Positions 8,042 through 19,131 of a stretch of DNA of 64,000 bases are shown here, piece after piece. Source of the stretch: Bacteroidales bacterium (GTDB lineage: Bacteria; Bacteroidota; Bacteroidia; Bacteroidales; Muribaculaceae); assembly GCA_910575545.1 (NCBI GenBank), contig CAJTFH010000009.1, positions 36,803 through 100,802 on the forward strand, read 5' to 3'. Each line of letters opens with the position of its first letter. Positions within the stretch are counted from its first letter, which is position 1. The notes below the pieces were generated by a model, which did not search any database, had not been told where the DNA came from, and was given only the letters and a program-made list of their open reading frames with translations. Both the position numbers and the translations under genes were made by a program.

Positions 8042-10429
8042 TTAGTAGGTCAAAGAAATATCGTCAATCAGCAGCTGGCTGCCCACATGCTGGGATCCTT
8101 TGTTAAGGTTATCTGTAGTAATGCATGCAGGATTGGCACTTGATACGAATTTAACGTAAATCTGCGCAGCTTTTTCACAATTTTCGGTATAATGCAATGG
8201 TATGATTGTACGGGTGTAATTGCTGGATTCAAGTTTAGTCGTGCCACTTGCGATTATATTGCCTTCTGCATCTTTTACCCATATCACCGCTTCACCATAA
8301 TCTGCGCTATTTTTCTTGGTATATTTATGGTAGAACGTGATGTTGGTCGGACGTGATGCGAAAGCCATTCCTTCAGAAAGATTGTCAGATTTGTTTGTGC
8401 GGTTGCTACCGAGGTGCAAAAGACCTTCTGCCACATTTCTTACGATGCTCAATGCACCGGCATTTGTGTTATGGCCATATCCAACAGTTCTGATTAATGC
8501 GGCTTTTGAACCTGAAGACCCCGGGTATTTATCGTTGGAATCTGTTGTGCCGGATATTCTGCAATAACCTACATTCATGCCGATTGATGTTGTCATTTTA
8601 TTAGCGGTACCCCATGGGGTGTTTTCTTGGCCGGGAATCTTTTCGTTGTACTGACTTCCGTCTCTCCATTCTTCCATCCCTGAATTGGGTAGCTGTGTGG
8701 CAGCCTCTGTGGTAAATTCAAGGATTTTGGATTCGCCTTCATGTGCGTTGACTTTTACATAGTACTTTGTTGCGGGTTTTAAGCCGGTTAAAGTAATATT
8801 TACACCATCAGTTGATTTAGAGGTGTATTCGGTGAAATTTGTGCCGTCGGTTGATATAAGTACCGTAGAGTTTCCAGCATGGTCAGTGGTATTATGTCCG
8901 CATCTTACGGAGAATGTCGTATGGGTTGCAAAAACGTTTCGATTATCAAGACGAGCAGCAACACCACTCCTGGTTATTGTATAAATATCCGATGGAAGGG
9001 CGTTATTTGCATTGGCTCGAATATTTATAGGCAATTCATTTGCCGGTACGGGAACACTTACATGATAAAGATTTTCTGTGGAAGTATCTTTTTCAATTTT
9101 GGTGCCGATAACTTGGCGGAAAATGCCTTGTTCATTTTTGCATTCAAAAGTCACCTTGTCAATCGGTCCGTTGCATTCAAAATCGAAATTCAAAACAGTT
9201 GCATCTACATTTAAAGGTTGGATATTTATTATATTCATCATCATTTCGCTGATGTTGAATGTCACTGTGAGAGGTGCACTTGTCTTGGCGTTTTTGTCTT
9301 TGCCTACGAGCGTGAATGAGACGGTGTTATCACCATCGGGCAGGTATGGCAGGAATTGAGGAATGGCGGTAAATCCCACAAATGCCATATTACTTTTTAT
9401 TCCATCGAATCCTGCCGTTCCTAATCCGTTATGCCGTAAAAACGCTTTTGTCGTTTCATCTGCATTGGCAAGGTCAACAGTTTCGGGCCATCCGCGGGCA
9501 ACGAGAGAAGGGGAACAGGTTAGTATTCCTGTTTCCACAATGCCTGCGGCGGTTATTGCCATGCGGATAACATCTGTTGGCAGAGATCCTTCAATTAGGT
9601 TGATAGGTTCGCCGGGGGTGAAGCCGATGGGGGAGATTGTCGGGGCGTCGGCTGAGAGAACCTGGTCGCTGATGTCGAGATCGACTGTCTCCTCAACCAC
9701 GTCGGAGTTGAAGGTGACATTGAGCGCTCCGCCACCGACGTTGCCGTTGTTGACTGTGACGTCAATAACGTAATGATGTGCGGCCTCGGCCTGGAAATCG
9801 ATGGCGTTGAGTTTGCCTGTCACACCGTTGGGCTTGGTGACGTTGATGTTGAGCGAAACGCGGCCGGGCACCACATAGAGCGTGCGCATCTCCTCGGGAG
9901 AATAGACGTAGCTCGACGTTCCGGCTGTTACTTCACCGGAATATTCAGTGAAATACTGGTTCATCGCCTCGGAGTAGCGCACCGTCACCATGGCGTTGCA
10001 GAGCTTTGCGGTGATGTTGACCGGGGTGGTTTTGTTTTCGAGAACAGTCAGCGGGGTTGAACCGAAATAGTAAGGTTTGTTGAACCCTCCGAATTTCGGG
10101 TCGCCATATGAAACCTCGAAAGTGTAGGCTCCGACGGGGAAGTTCTCGGCAGTGTTGAATTCAGTCAAGGATGCCCAACTGCGCTCCAGAGAGCCGTCGT
10201 TGGCAGAAAGTTTCAATGTCAGATCGTTGGCGCTGATTTCCAGTGCCTGACCGGAGGCTCTTGATGCAGCTTTGGCCGGTGCCGAGGGTGCGGCAACCGA
10301 AGGGTCGACGCCTACGGTTGGCAAGATGCGGCCTTCGCAATCACTTGTGGGGTTGAAAGTGTCGCTACATGCCGGTAAAATCACCAGTCCCGTAGCAGCG
10401 ATTGCCCCAAATAGCAATCTTTTCATCAT
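8042..10429 (-). CDS. Surface lipoprotein with DUF4493 and C-terminal PCMD domain
   Basis: 795 residues, first gene of the lipoprotein operon. Lipobox LPAC is followed by SDTFNPTSDCEGRI. DUF4493-like region at about residues 30-245 (FPVGAYTFEVSYGD, TKLCNAMVTVRYSEAM is the family pattern in variant form), Ig-like segment around LPDGDNTVSFTLVGKDKN, Fn3-like stretch with GLKPATKYYVKV, then PCMD domain from about LPNSGMEEW (residue 570) to the C-terminus (LLIDDISLTY). Base composition is uneven: sampled 60-base blocks from 9661-10200 are 55-57% GC, while blocks between 8101 and 9240 are about 25-40% GC. The C-terminal two thirds may therefore have been acquired or swapped separately. Confidence 0.85.
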   Translation of the reverse strand: MMKRLLFGAIAATGLVILPACSDTFNPTSDCEGRILPTVGVDPSVAAPSAPAKAASRASGQALEISANDLTLKLSANDGSLERSWASLTEFNTAENFPVGAYTFEVSYGDPKFGGFNKPYYFGSTPLTVLENKTTPVNITAKLCNAMVTVRYSEAMNQYFTEYSGEVTAGTSSYVYSPEEMRTLYVVPGRVSLNINVTKPNGVTGKLNAIDFQAEAAHHYVIDVTVNNGNVGGGALNVTFNSDVVEETVDLDISDQVLSADAPTISPIGFTPGEPINLIEGSLPTDVIRMAITAAGIVETGILTCSPSLVARGWPETVDLANADETTKAFLRHNGLGTAGFDGIKSNMAFVGFTAIPQFLPYLPDGDNTVSFTLVGKDKNAKTSAPLTVTFNISEMMMNIINIQPLNVDATVLNFDFECNGPIDKVTFECKNEQGIFRQVIGTKIEKDTSTENLYHVSVPVPANELPINIRANANNALPSDIYTITRSGVAARLDNRNVFATHTTFSVRCGHNTTDHAGNSTVLISTDGTNFTEYTSKSTDGVNITLTGLKPATKYYVKVNAHEGESKILEFTTEAATQLPNSGMEEWRDGSQYNEKIPGQENTPWGTANKMTTSIGMNVGYCRISGTTDSNDKYPGSSGSKAALIRTVGYGHNTNAGALSIVRNVAEGLLHLGSNRTNKSDNLSEGMAFASRPTNITFYHKYTKKNSADYGEAVIWVKDAEGNIIASGTTKLESSNYTRTIIPLHYTENCEKAAQIYVKFVSSANPACITTDNLNKGSQHVGSQLLIDDISLTY

Positions 10430-12212
<1,783 letters not shown>

Positions 12213-12293
12213 TAGAAAAAGGCAATCTAAGACTGGAATAGCCATTATGGCCATAATAGCTATCATAGCCTTTATGTTTGATAAAGTAAAAGA

Positions 12294-12323
12294 CCGCTCC
12301 CTGTCATGGGAGCGGCTTTTTTT
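12294..12323 (+). terminator. Intrinsic terminator after guaB
   Basis: Perfect 8-bp stem CCGCTCCC/GGGAGCGG with six-base loop followed by seven T. Upstream at 12244-12257 is a perfect 14-bp palindrome (ATTATGG|CCATAAT) inside a degenerate 9-bp-period stretch. Confidence 0.9.
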
Positions 12324-12377
12324 GTGGGGTGCGATAATAAACGGCTTTGAAATGCGTTATTCTCTTAGGATATGTCT

Positions 12378-12427
12378 GAATTTAACACATTAACAGTTAA
12401 TCGGGTGATATTGAGTTAAATTCAAAC
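12378..12427. repeat. Interspersed palindromic sequence, copy 1
   Basis: GAATTTAAC at 12378-12386 is the inverse of GTTAAATTC at 12415-12423. The right arm extended, TGAGTTAAATTCAAAC (12412-12427), recurs as its exact complement at 60381-60396 and with one mismatch at 14450-14465. It lies about 90 bases ahead of the PPIase gene, probably in its 5' leader. The rest of the 305-base gap shows no gene. Confidence 0.65.
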
Positions 12428-12517
12428 GTGTTTTTAGTGTAGAACCTGTTTATCACTTGGAGGCCGTAAAGGCTTCATTCTGAAAGAAATTGTAACTTTA
12501 TAAGCTATAAACCACTC

Positions 12518-14443
12518 ATGAAAAAAGGACTATTGTCACTGGCCCTGGTCTTGGCATCGGTTGCCGTGGTTCAGGCCAAAGGCTCTAAAGATCCGGAGCT
12601 GATGACTATCAATGGCAAGGCTGTGACCCTTGGCGAATTTGAATATCTCTATCACAAAAACAACAGTCAGCAGCTCGCACCTCAGACTATCGACGAATAT
12701 CTCGACATGTTTGTCACCTATAAACAGAAGGTGGCTGATGCTGAATCTGAGGGAATCGACAATACGGAGGCTTTCAAAAACGAGTTCGACGGCTACCGAA
12801 GAGAGCTTGCCGAGCCGTATCTCCGCAATAAGGAGATGGAAGACAGCATTATCCGCGCGGTATATTCCCACATGCAGGAAGATGTCGATGTGAGCCACAT
12901 CATGCTGGCAAGCAAAGGCCCCGGAATTGATGCCGAAGCCCAGAAGCACACCCTCGATTCAATCCGCACGGCAATTCTCAACGGCGCTGATTTCGCGGCA
13001 CTCGCCCGCCAATATTCTATCGACCGCGCAGCCCGGAAAAACGGTGGCCGCATGGGCTTCATCCCGGTGGGTCGTCTGCCTTACACTTTCGAGGATGCCG
13101 CCTATAACACCAAAGCCGGTGAGATCTCACCTGTTGTTGAGACTCCTTTCGGATTCCATATCGTTAAAGTGAATGCCCGTCGTCCGGCCCGTGGCCAGGT
13201 TCTTGCCCAGCACATACTGAAACTCACCCAGGGGCTGAGCGAGGAGGATGCCGCAAAGAAAAAAGCCGAAATCGATTCGATCGGCGCCCTGCTGGCTGCA
13301 GGTGCCGATTTCGAGGAGATTGCCAAGAAAGAATCGGAAGACCCCGGGTCGCAGCGTAACGGCGGGCGTCTCAACTGGTTCGGTGCAGGGCAGATGGTGC
13401 CTGAATTTGAAGAAGCCGCTTTCTCGCTGCAGAACGGTGAGGTGTCAGCCCCGTTCAAGACCTCTTATGGCTATCACATCGTGAAACGTCTCGACTGGAA
13501 ACCTGTTGACTCATTCGAGACCATGGAACCGATGATTAAGAATGTAATCCAGCGTGATGAACGTGGTCAGATGCCCCGCAAACGGAAAATCGCTGAATTG
13601 CGCCGCAAATTCAAAGCCGGTGTCAACGCGGCAAATCTGGCGCTGGTGAAAAATGAAATCGTGAAAAACGGCGGTCTCGACAGTGCTTTGATTGAAAAAT
13701 ATATCGTCAGCGAGATGGAAGTTGCCTCTATGGGCAAACAGAAAATACTGCTCTCAGAGGTCGTGTCGGAAATCGGCGCCCCGTTGGCCGGCACTCCCGA
13801 GCGTCAGGCCGCCCAGTTTGAGGAGCGTGTAAACCTTTCGCTTGATAATGCAGTGACAGAGGCAGAACGTCAGGATCTGGCGGTCAATAATGCTGACTAC
13901 CGCAACCTGCTCAACGAATACCGCGACGGTATGCTGCTGTTTGAGGTTTCTGACCGGAAGGTGTGGACAAAAGCCAAACAGGATAAAGAAGGGCTCGAGA
14001 ACTATTTCCGCACCCATCGCGACAAATATAAATGGGAAAAGCCCAAATTCAAATCATATGTGGTGTTTGCCACAAGCGATTCTATTATGCAGCTTGCAAA
14101 GGGCTATCTCGAATCGACCGACATACCCGGCGATTCCCTTGCAACCGATTTGCGCAAGAAGTTCGGCAAAGATGTGAAAATCGAAAAGGTTATTGCCGCA
14201 CAGGGTGAGAACAACATCACCGACTATCTTGGTTTCGGTGCTGAGAAGCCTGAGGCCAAAGGGAAGTGGGCATGGTATTTCCCCTATCGTGGCAAGATTC
14301 TCAACGCCCCCGAAGAGGCTGCCGATGTGCGCGGTGCAGTTACCGGAGACTACCAGGGTGAGCTTGAAGAAGCATGGGTGGCCGGATTGAAACAGAAATT
14401 CCCAGCCAAAATCAATAAAAAAACATTGAAAAAAGCGAAGTAA
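12518..14443 (+). CDS. Periplasmic peptidyl-prolyl isomerase with two parvulin domains
   Basis: SurA/PpiD-like chaperone and prolyl isomerase acting on envelope proteins. 641 residues; Sec signal peptide at about 1-20 (LALVLASVAVVQA). An N-terminal helical part is followed by parvulin domain 1 at about residues 125-226 (DVSHIMLASKG to FGFHIVKV) and domain 2 at about 235-330 (AQHILKLTQG to YGYHIVKRL), both with the typical GGRMGF / GGRLNWF and SPVVETPFGFHIVK-like motifs. About 310 further residues form a chaperone-like tail. No transmembrane anchor beyond the signal is evident. The stop codon's last base is already part of the palindromic repeat that follows. Confidence 0.9.
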   Translation: MKKGLLSLALVLASVAVVQAKGSKDPELMTINGKAVTLGEFEYLYHKNNSQQLAPQTIDEYLDMFVTYKQKVADAESEGIDNTEAFKNEFDGYRRELAEPYLRNKEMEDSIIRAVYSHMQEDVDVSHIMLASKGPGIDAEAQKHTLDSIRTAILNGADFAALARQYSIDRAARKNGGRMGFIPVGRLPYTFEDAAYNTKAGEISPVVETPFGFHIVKVNARRPARGQVLAQHILKLTQGLSEEDAAKKKAEIDSIGALLAAGADFEEIAKKESEDPGSQRNGGRLNWFGAGQMVPEFEEAAFSLQNGEVSAPFKTSYGYHIVKRLDWKPVDSFETMEPMIKNVIQRDERGQMPRKRKIAELRRKFKAGVNAANLALVKNEIVKNGGLDSALIEKYIVSEMEVASMGKQKILLSEVVSEIGAPLAGTPERQAAQFEERVNLSLDNAVTEAERQDLAVNNADYRNLLNEYRDGMLLFEVSDRKVWTKAKQDKEGLENYFRTHRDKYKWEKPKFKSYVVFATSDSIMQLAKGYLESTDIPGDSLATDLRKKFGKDVKIEKVIAAQGENNITDYLGFGAEKPEAKGKWAWYFPYRGKILNAPEEAADVRGAVTGDYQGELEEAWVAGLKQKFPAKINKKTLKKAK

Positions 14444-14539
14444 GAGTGTGTTTGAATTCAACTCAAATCCGCTCAAGGAATATTTGAAATGATTCAATCG
14501 CCCTATTCATTGTGAATATGTTAAATCCAAACACACTCT
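14443..14539. repeat. Interspersed palindromic sequence, copy 2, with 12-bp arms
   Basis: AGAGTGTGTTTG (14443-14454) and its exact complement CAAACACACTCT (14528-14539) bracket about 73 bases. The left arm continues with GAATTCAACTCAAA, nearly the same as the sequence at 60374-60398. The element begins inside the stop codon of the PPIase gene. Confidence 0.75.
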
Positions 14540-14564
14540 AAGGCAATGAGCCTTGATTAAAGAT

Positions 14565-14602
14565 AGCCGTTGTGTCGCATATGCCGACGCAACGGCTTTT
14601 TT
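14565..14602 (+). terminator. Intrinsic terminator after the PPIase gene
   Basis: AGCCGTTG (14565-14572) pairs with CAACGGCT (14590-14597), with an inner GTCG/CGAC stem, followed by a T-tract. Its GTTGTGTCG...CGAC...CAAC plan resembles the hairpin of the 171-bp dispersed element. Confidence 0.9.
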
Positions 14603-14669
14603 GTTGAACACGTATAAAATTTTTAGATTACTTCATTGTGAAAAATTTTAGACAGTCTCCAAATTTGTT

Positions 14670-14677
14670 TATCTTTG
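14670..14677 (+). promoter_or_regulatory. -7 box TATCTTTG of the pyrBI operon
   Basis: TAnnTTTG match 27 bases before the pyrB ATG, giving a leader of roughly 20 bases. No room for a long attenuator. Confidence 0.75.
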
Positions 14678-14704
14678 CATTGAACTAAACAAACAAGAAA
14701 GCAG

Positions 14705-15628
14705 ATGAATCCAAACAGCCTGGTTTCAATCGACGGCCTGACGAAGGAACAGATTCTCGACCTTCTGCAGACGGCGCGTTATTTCGAGGAGCATCCCAAC
14801 CACAAAATTCTTGACGGGAAAGTGGTTGCGACGCTTTTTTTTGAACCCTCCACCCGCACGAGATTGAGTTTTGAGACAGCGGTCAACCGCCTTGGCGGCC
14901 GCGTAATAGGGTTCTCCGACGCTTCAACAACATCATCCTCGAAAGGGGAGACCCTAAAGGATACCATCAAGATGGTCAGCAATTATGTAGACCTTATAAT
15001 AATGCGCCATTATCTTGAAGGGGCTGCCCGATATGCCACTGAAGTGACAGATGTGCCTGTTGTCAATGCAGGCGACGGAGCAAACCAGCACCCGTCGCAG
15101 ACTATGCTCGACCTCTATTCGATTCTCAAGACCCAGGGAACGCTTGAAAACCTAACCATAACCATGGTAGGTGACCTCAAATACGGGCGCACTGTGCATT
15201 CGTTGCTGATGGCGATGAAATATTTCAACCCCACGTTCCGTTTTGTGGCGTGCGACGAGCTTAAGATGCCGCGCGAGTATGTCGAGTTCTGCCGCAAGCA
15301 GGGCATCGCATTTGAAGAGCATACTGATTTCTCACGCGATGTGATTGATTCGAGCGACATAATCTACATGACCCGTGTGCAGCGCGAGCGTTTCTCCGAC
15401 ATAATGGAATACGAGAAGGTGAAAGACCTATACACTCTCCGAAATTCGATGCTCGACACATCGAAAGAGAATCTGCGCATCCTGCATCCGCTGCCGCGTG
15501 TGAATGAAATCAACCAGGATGTCGACGACAATCCGAAAGCCTATTATTTCGACCAGGCGCGCAACGGCCTTTATGCCCGTCAGGCAATTATTTGCCGCGC
15601 CCTCGGCATTTCACCCGAAAAGATTTGA
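14705..15628 (+). CDS. pyrB: Aspartate carbamoyltransferase catalytic chain
   Basis: Condenses carbamoyl phosphate with aspartate, the first committed step of pyrimidine synthesis. 307 residues, standard length. The carbamoyl-phosphate motif [15 protein letters not shown] is intact near residue 45, and the [10 protein letters not shown] and aspartate-loop [10 protein letters not shown] motifs are present. Its regulatory chain gene follows 7 bases downstream, and the carbamoyl phosphate supplier carAB lies 8 kb away, so the window holds the first two steps of the pathway. Confidence 0.98.
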   Translation: MNPNSLVSIDGLTKEQILDLLQTARYFEEHPNHKILDGKVVATLFFEPSTRTRLSFETAVNRLGGRVIGFSDASTTSSSKGETLKDTIKMVSNYVDLIIMRHYLEGAARYATEVTDVPVVNAGDGANQHPSQTMLDLYSILKTQGTLENLTITMVGDLKYGRTVHSLLMAMKYFNPTFRFVACDELKMPREYVEFCRKQGIAFEEHTDFSRDVIDSSDIIYMTRVQRERFSDIMEYEKVKDLYTLRNSMLDTSKENLRILHPLPRVNEINQDVDDNPKAYYFDQARNGLYARQAIICRALGISPEKI

Positions 15629-15635
15629 CCCAGCT

Positions 15636-16097
15636 ATGGCTACAGATAAAAGAGAACTCGCGGTAGCCGCCCTGCAGTGCGGCACGGTGATTGACCACAT
15701 CCCCTCTGAAGCGCTTTTCAAATGCGTCAAAATCCTTGGCATTGAAACGATGCCTCACAAGTTGACCATAGGTAACAACCTTGAGAGTAAACGGTTGGGG
15801 ACAAAGGGGATAATAAAGGTGGCCGATACATTCTTTCCCGAAGCCACGCTTAACCGCATAGCGCTCATAGCCCCTTCGGCTGTGGTAAATATCATCCGCG
15901 ACTATGAGGTCGTGGAGAAGCGGCGTGTGGAACTGCCGAAGGTTATAAAAGGGATTGTGAAATGCGACAACCCAAAATGCATAACAAACAATGAGCCTAT
16001 GGCAACAGTGTTTGAGGTTGTTGACGGTGCTGAGAACCTTATCCGTTGCCATTACTGTAACCATACGGTGGCCAACGGGAAAGCCAATATCCTGTGA
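15636..16097 (+). CDS. pyrI: Aspartate carbamoyltransferase regulatory chain
   Basis: 153-residue regulatory subunit that binds nucleotides and joins catalytic trimers. N-terminal allosteric part carries [20 protein letters not shown]; the C-terminal zinc domain has four cysteines as CDNPKC and CHYC. An in-frame open stretch runs further upstream inside pyrB, but homology begins at ATG 15636 (MATDKREL), just after the pyrB stop, so that start is chosen. Allosteric control by CTP/ATP is expected from the family. Confidence 0.96.
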   Translation: MATDKRELAVAALQCGTVIDHIPSEALFKCVKILGIETMPHKLTIGNNLESKRLGTKGIIKVADTFFPEATLNRIALIAPSAVVNIIRDYEVVEKRRVELPKVIKGIVKCDNPKCITNNEPMATVFEVVDGAENLIRCHYCNHTVANGKANIL

Positions 16098-16118
16098 GCC
16101 TATAATTGCAAGAAGCCT

Positions 16119-16694
16119 ATGAAGAGGTCGATGCGCCCCGGAACGATGATTTCCCCGTTGCCGGCGATTATCGTGAGCTGCGGCAGTTCTATCGAAAACT
16201 CAAATCTGATTACGGTGGCCTGGGTGGGAACAATCTGTTCCGACCCGGCAATGTGCTACATCTCGGTGCGCCCTTCGCGCCATTCTTATGGCTTGATTAA
16301 GGAGAACATGCAGTTCACTTTGAACCTTACCACGGCCGAAATGGCCAAGGCAACCGACTGGATCGGGGTGAAATCGGGGCGCGACTATGACAAGTGGAAA
16401 GAGACAGGCCTGACCCCTGTTGCGGGTGTTGCTGTCAGCTGTCCCCACATAGCGGAGTCGCCTGTAAGCATAGAATGCCGTGTGAAAACCGTGATGCCGC
16501 TCGGCAGCCACGACATGTTTATTGCAGAAGTTGTCAATGTGCTTGCCAAAGAGAGTCTGTTCGACCCTGAGACAGATGCATTCATGCTTGAAAAAGCTGG
16601 GTTGATCAACTACACCCATGGCCATTATTATACCCAGGGTGAGCCGTTGGGCCGTTTCGGCTTTTCGGTTATGAAAAAGAAAAAGAATCACTAA
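16119..16694 (+). CDS. Flavin reductase family protein (FMN-binding split barrel)
   Basis: 191 residues, 21 bases after pyrI. Matches the small FMN-binding flavoreductase family: N-terminal PLPAIIVSCG, then a strand-rich core with SVRPSRHSYGLI and FTLNLTTAEMAK and the conserved DWIGVKSGRDYDKW region. These proteins bind FMN and often reduce free flavin or act as small oxidoreductases. The substrate is not known. Its place between pyrI and glyA suggests co-transcription, not a proven pathway link. Confidence 0.85.
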   Translation: MKRSMRPGTMISPLPAIIVSCGSSIENSNLITVAWVGTICSDPAMCYISVRPSRHSYGLIKENMQFTLNLTTAEMAKATDWIGVKSGRDYDKWKETGLTPVAGVAVSCPHIAESPVSIECRVKTVMPLGSHDMFIAEVVNVLAKESLFDPETDAFMLEKAGLINYTHGHYYTQGEPLGRFGFSVMKKKKNH

Positions 16695-16706
16695 TTATAA
16701 AATATT

Positions 16707-17987
16707 ATGCAACGCGACAGCCAAATTTTCGACATTATCAACCGTGAGCATCAGCGCCAGAAGAAAGGTATCGAACTGATTGCTTCGGAAAACTTCGTGT
16801 CTGACCAGGTTATGGAGGCCATGGGTTCGTGTCTGACCAATAAATATGCCGAGGGCTATCCCGGCCATCGTTACTATGGTGGTTGCCAGGTGGTTGATGA
16901 GGCAGAGCAGCTGGCCATCGACCGACTGAAGCAGATTTTCAATGCCGAATATGCCAATGTGCAGCCACATTCAGGTGCCCAGGCAAACATGGCGGTGTTT
17001 ATGACAGTGCTGAAACCCGGCGACACCTTCATGGGTATGAACCTTGACCATGGCGGTCATCTGTCGCACGGAAGCCCGGTTAATTTCTCTGGTCTGATGT
17101 TCCGTGCCCTCGGCTACAATGTGAAGGAGGAGACCGGAATGGTTGATTATGACGAGATGGAGGAAATCGCCCTCCGCGAGCGTCCGCGTCTGATTGTGGG
17201 TGGTGCAAGTGCCTATTCGCGTGAATGGGACTATGCCCGTATGCGCAAGATTGCCGATGAAATCGGTGCCATATTCATGGTCGATATGGCGCATCCCGCA
17301 GGTCTGATAGCTGCCGGATTGCTTGATAACCCGTTGAAATATGCCCATATCGTAACATCAACCACCCACAAGACTCTCCGCGGCCCGCGCGGCGGTGTGA
17401 TTCTGATGGGCAAGGATTTCGATAACCCATTCGGGAAAACGACTAAAAAGGGTGAAATCCGCAAAATGTCGTCGTTGCTCGATTCCGCTGTGTTCCCCGG
17501 AGTGCAGGGTGGGCCGCTCGAGCATGTCATTGCCGCAAAAGCTGTGGCTTTCGGCGAGGCTTTGACCCCGGAATATAAGGAATACCAGACCCAGGTGAAA
17601 AAGAATGCCGCTGTGATGGCTCAGGCTCTTATCGATAAAGGCTATAAGATTATTTCGGGTGGCACAGACAACCATTGCATGTTGGTTGACCTGCGCACGA
17701 AATTCCCCGACCTGACAGGTAAAGTGGCAGAGCGCGTGCTTGTCGAAGCCGACATTACAGCCAATAAGAATATGGTGCCCTTTGACAGTCGCTCGGCTTT
17801 CCAGACCTCCGGAATCCGCCTGGGCACACCCGCTATAACCACACGTGGAGTGAAAGAAGACGCCATGGGCGACATTGTAGAGATGATCGACACCGTGCTG
17901 TCTAATCCTGAAAACCCCGCAGTGATAGCATCAGTGCGTGAAAAGGTCAACGCAATGATGACCGACAAACCCATGTTCGCCTGGTAA
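16707..17987 (+). CDS. glyA: Serine hydroxymethyltransferase
   Basis: PLP enzyme interconverting serine and glycine with transfer of a one-carbon unit to tetrahydrofolate, feeding purine and thymidylate synthesis. 426 residues. [14 protein letters not shown], the PLP-lysine motif [13 protein letters not shown] near residue 225 and the C-terminal [11 protein letters not shown] are all present. It follows the flavin reductase gene by 12 bases and precedes plsC by 18. Confidence 0.98.
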   Translation: MQRDSQIFDIINREHQRQKKGIELIASENFVSDQVMEAMGSCLTNKYAEGYPGHRYYGGCQVVDEAEQLAIDRLKQIFNAEYANVQPHSGAQANMAVFMTVLKPGDTFMGMNLDHGGHLSHGSPVNFSGLMFRALGYNVKEETGMVDYDEMEEIALRERPRLIVGGASAYSREWDYARMRKIADEIGAIFMVDMAHPAGLIAAGLLDNPLKYAHIVTSTTHKTLRGPRGGVILMGKDFDNPFGKTTKKGEIRKMSSLLDSAVFPGVQGGPLEHVIAAKAVAFGEALTPEYKEYQTQVKKNAAVMAQALIDKGYKIISGGTDNHCMLVDLRTKFPDLTGKVAERVLVEADITANKNMVPFDSRSAFQTSGIRLGTPAITTRGVKEDAMGDIVEMIDTVLSNPENPAVIASVREKVNAMMTDKPMFAW

Positions 17988-18005
17988 TTGATTGAGAAAA
18001 GACAG

Positions 18006-18740
18006 ATGATGTTCAAACTGATTCTCTATAGGGTTTTCCAGTTGTTTGTCACATTGCCGGTGATGGTGGTTGCCACAGTGGTTGCAGGTCTCATCACCGT
18101 TCTGGGCTCATGGCTCGGCAGCAGCAGGTGGTGGGGCTATTGGCCTCCACACTATTGGGCGCGTATATGCCTCGCCGTGTCGTTGGTGAAAATCAAGGTG
18201 AAAGGCCGTGGGAATATCGACAAAGACACATCATATGTTTTTGTGGCCAACCACCAGGGGGCATACGACATTTTTGCAGTCTATGGCTATCTCAACCACA
18301 ATTTCAAGTGGATGATGAAGAAAGAGCTGCTGAAATTCCCCATTGTAGGATTCAGTTGTGCCGCCGCAGGCCATATTTTTGTTGACAACTCATCGCCTGC
18401 GGCAGTTAGGAAGACGATGGCGAAGGCGGAAAGCACGTTGCAGCGCGGGATGTCGCTTGTGGTGTTTCCCGAAGGTTCGCGCTCGTTTACCGGTAAGATG
18501 CGTCCTTTCCGCAAAGGTGCCTATCAGCTGGCTATGGAATTCAATCTGCCGGTAGTGCCTGTGACTATCGACGGTGCGTTTGATGTTATGCCTCGAACCG
18601 CCAAACTGCCACGTTGGGGCACCATAAACCTCACCATCCATCCCCCGGTGTCAGCTCCGGCAGATGAAGCCGACCGCACCCGCGTAATAGCGGAATCCTA
18701 TGAAGCCGTTCATTCGGCTCTCCCTCCCCGCCATCAATAA
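18006..18740 (+). CDS. plsC: 1-acyl-sn-glycerol-3-phosphate acyltransferase
   Basis: Membrane enzyme acylating lysophosphatidate to phosphatidate. 244 residues from ATG 18006; the TTG in frame at 17988 abuts the glyA stop and is less likely. N-terminal hydrophobic segment (about residues 10-40), the catalytic NHQGAYD box (NHX4D), the substrate-binding FPEGSRS box and VVPVTIDGAF are seen. Last gene of the pyrB-to-plsC run; the stop is followed at once by a perfect palindromic terminator. Confidence 0.93.
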   Translation: MMFKLILYRVFQLFVTLPVMVVATVVAGLITVLGSWLGSSRWWGYWPPHYWARICLAVSLVKIKVKGRGNIDKDTSYVFVANHQGAYDIFAVYGYLNHNFKWMMKKELLKFPIVGFSCAAAGHIFVDNSSPAAVRKTMAKAESTLQRGMSLVVFPEGSRSFTGKMRPFRKGAYQLAMEFNLPVVPVTIDGAFDVMPRTAKLPRWGTINLTIHPPVSAPADEADRTRVIAESYEAVHSALPPRHQ

Positions 18741-18797
18741 ATCTATTGGCATAAAAAAAATGAGGCCGACGGCCTCATTTTTTTTATGCCAATAGAT
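18741..18797. terminator. Perfect bidirectional terminator between plsC and trxA
   Basis: Arms of 28 bp (18741-18768 and 18770-18797) are perfectly complementary around a single central base. Each side has eight A or T next to the GC stem TGAGGCCG, so it can stop transcription from both convergent genes. Confidence 0.95.
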
Positions 18798-18807
18798 GAT
18801 AGAAATA

Positions 18808-19131
18808 TCAGAGGGCGAGGAGTTCTTTGATTTTGGCCTCTACGGTTGCGCGGGGTTGTGAACCGGCAAGGCGGATAGAGGTCTTTTCCCCGTTCTTGAA
18901 GAAGAGGATGGTGGGAATCGACATGATGCGGTACTGGGAGCTGAGGTCACCCTCTTCGTCAACATTGTATTTGCCGATTATAACCTGGCCTTCATATTCT
19001 GTGGCCAGTTCGTCGATGATGGGCGACATGGCCACGCAGGGGCCGCACCATGTGGCCCAGAAGTCGATGATGACAGGTTTGCCTGAGGCAATCAGTTCTT
19101 TCGCATTAGCGTCGGTGATTGTAAGTGCCAT
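18808..19131 (-). CDS. trxA: Thioredoxin
   Basis: 107-residue cytoplasmic disulfide reductase. The active site WCGPC sits in FWATWCGPCVAM, and the cis-proline motif is IPTILFF. The frame is open further upstream, but the family begins at MALTITDAN, so ATG at 19131 is taken. It is a possible electron donor for the ribonucleotide reductase encoded at 60510-63068. It lies 91 bases after dnaE on the same strand. Confidence 0.96.
   Translation of the reverse strand: MALTITDANAKELIASGKPVIIDFWATWCGPCVAMSPIIDELATEYEGQVIIGKYNVDEEGDLSSQYRIMSIPTILFFKNGEKTSIRLAGSQPRATVEAKIKELLAL

Noticed and set aside
12243..12290. 9-bp-period ATAGCC repeat after guaB as a separate element
   Set aside because: Degenerate and short; the palindrome at 12244-12257 lies within the terminator region and gives no independent evidence.
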